This document shows positions 5,234 to 6,092 of a DNA stretch of 6,092 bases, in pieces. Where the stretch lies: the NCBI GenBank assembly GCA_015658765.1, contig DQOE01000200.1, positions 1-6,092 on the forward strand, in the 5' to 3' direction. The DNA comes from Verrucomicrobiota bacterium. GTDB taxonomy: Bacteria > Verrucomicrobiota > Verrucomicrobiia > Limisphaerales > UBA1096. Within the stretch, counting starts at the first letter, position 1. Every line of letters starts with the position of its first letter. Under the pieces are notes generated by a model. It saw nothing but the letters and a program-made list of their open reading frames with translations, was not told the origin of the DNA and ran no database searches. Position numbers and translations under genes: made by a program.

Positions 5234-6092
5234 CCCAGTCCACTGACATTACCCAGCAATTGCCACTCGCCTGGCCAAGCTACATCGCCGGCGAGCCGGT
5301 GCAGACCGACGACACGCTTGAGGTGCGCTATCCGTGGGACGGCTCGCTGACCGGCACGCTGCCGCGCATCACGCCCGGGCAACTCGAGCAGGCCATTCAG
5401 GCCGCGCTTGGCCAGGCGCAGCCGCCGACCCGGAGTGAGCGTTATGAAATCCTCATGCGCGCCCGCGAACTGCTCGCCGGGCGCGCCGACGAGTTCGCCA
5501 ACTTGATCCGGCTCGAGGCCGGGCTGTGCATGCGCGAGACCCGCTACGAGGTCGGCCGCGCGCAGGAGGTTTTCAAGTTCGCCGCCGCCGAGGCGCTGCG
5601 CGATGACGAGAGCATCTTCTCCTGCGACGCCGCGAAGAACGGCCCGGCACGAAAGATTTTCACATTGCGCGAGCCGCTGAGTCTCGTCGCCGCGATCACG
5701 CCGTTCAACCATCCCCTCAACCAGGTGGCGCACAAACTGGCCCCGGCGATAGCCGCCGGCGTGCCCGTGCTGCTCAAGCCGTCCAGCAAGACGCCGCTGG
5801 TCGCGATCCGCCTCACCGAGCTGCTGTACGAGGCCGGCCTGCCGCCGGCGATGCTCAGCACGTTCGTCGGCGACCGCAAAACAATCACCGAGGCGCTTGT
5901 GCGCGATCCGCGCGTCGATCTGGTCACCTTCACCGGCGGCACAGGGCCGGGCAAACACCTCACCACGATCGCCGGCTACAAGAAACTTTGTCTCGAACTG
6001 GGCGGCAACGCGCCGCTCATCGTGCTCAGGGATGCCGATCTCGACCTCGCCGCGACGCTCGCCACCGAGGGGTCGTTCCGCAACTCCGGCCA
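5230..6092 (+). CDS. phnY: Phosphonoacetaldehyde dehydrogenase, N-terminal part (3' end outside window)
   Basis: The ATG at 5230 overlaps the phnA stop (ATGA), and 287 codons run to the window edge without a stop. The protein is an NAD(P)+-dependent aldehyde dehydrogenase. Visible motifs are ITPFNHPLN with oxyanion-hole Asn160, LLKPSS with cofactor-binding Lys183, the Rossmann-loop FTGGTGPG (234-241), general-base Glu256 in LELGGNAP, and NSG at 285-287. The catalytic cysteine of the usual NSGQxC motif would be residue 290, just beyond the edge, so it cannot be checked. Family motifs alone prove only the superfamily. The assignment to PhnY, which oxidises phosphonoacetaldehyde to phosphonoacetate, rests on overlap with phnA and on general resemblance, including an ETRYEVGRA segment (103-111) near the position where PhnY has substrate-binding basic residues. 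A lactaldehyde or succinate-semialdehyde type enzyme is the alternative. G+C content and codon use match phnA. Confidence 0.87.
   Translation, partial: MTQSTDITQQLPLAWPSYIAGEPVQTDDTLEVRYPWDGSLTGTLPRITPGQLEQAIQAALGQAQPPTRSERYEILMRARELLAGRADEFANLIRLEAGLCMRETRYEVGRAQEVFKFAAAEALRDDESIFSCDAAKNGPARKIFTLREPLSLVAAITPFNHPLNQVAHKLAPAIAAGVPVLLKPSSKTPLVAIRLTELLYEAGLPPAMLSTFVGDRKTITEALVRDPRVDLVTFTGGTGPGKHLTTIAGYKKLCLELGGNAPLIVLRDADLDLAATLATEGSFRNSG

Noticed and set aside
5110..5958. 282-codon minus-strand open frame
   Set aside because: It is antisense to the phnA end and the aldehyde dehydrogenase, which has clear family motifs on the + strand. It is a GC-driven shadow.

Overview
The window looks like part of a genome or metagenome contig from a Verrucomicrobiota-type bacterium (less likely Planctomycetota or a related PVC lineage). 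This rests on three things. Two adjacent pseudopilins have the [18 protein letters not shown] signature and a C-terminal H...ADGH element, a class greatly expanded in that superphylum. A secreted beta-rich protein has a tail (NGDGTATVTFEGKLQAA...) that I associate with verrucomicrobial exported proteins. All genes are on the + strand and tightly packed. The taxonomic call is inference, because there is no marker gene here.

Region 1 (1-1080) is the 3' end of a large secreted or surface protein. It has three modules: an Ig-like DWVGLY domain, a jelly-roll-like sandwich domain, and a short tail. A GC-rich hairpin followed by a T run (about 1119-1169) looks like its intrinsic terminator. It lies only 6 bases before the next start codon.

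Region 2 (1176-3884) reads as a four-gene operon: a small lipoprotein, an ankyrin-repeat probable lipoprotein (overlapping the first by 11 bases), pseudopilin A (overlapping the ankyrin gene by an ATGA), and pseudopilin B 30 bases later. The two pseudopilins are a diverged tandem duplication, about 70% identical over their first 124 mature residues. Two envelope-anchored scaffold-like proteins coupled to two pseudopilins suggest a type II secretion- or type IV pilus-like envelope assembly, but the function is not known from sequence.

Region 3 (3885-4006) is a short unexplained spacer. It is open in one + frame and two - frames and sits exactly where base composition changes.

Region 4 (4007-6092) is much richer in G+C. 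It encodes phosphonoacetate hydrolase (PhnA) and, overlapping by ATGA, the first 287 codons of an aldehyde dehydrogenase that is most likely phosphonoacetaldehyde dehydrogenase (PhnY). Together they would convert phosphonoacetaldehyde to phosphonoacetate and then to acetate plus phosphate, the oxidative branch of 2-aminoethylphosphonate breakdown. The transaminase PhnW, transporters and regulators are not in the window and may lie downstream. The composition shift suggests that this module has a different history from the pilin operon.

I found no rRNA, tRNA, CRISPR array, insertion sequence or replication origin.
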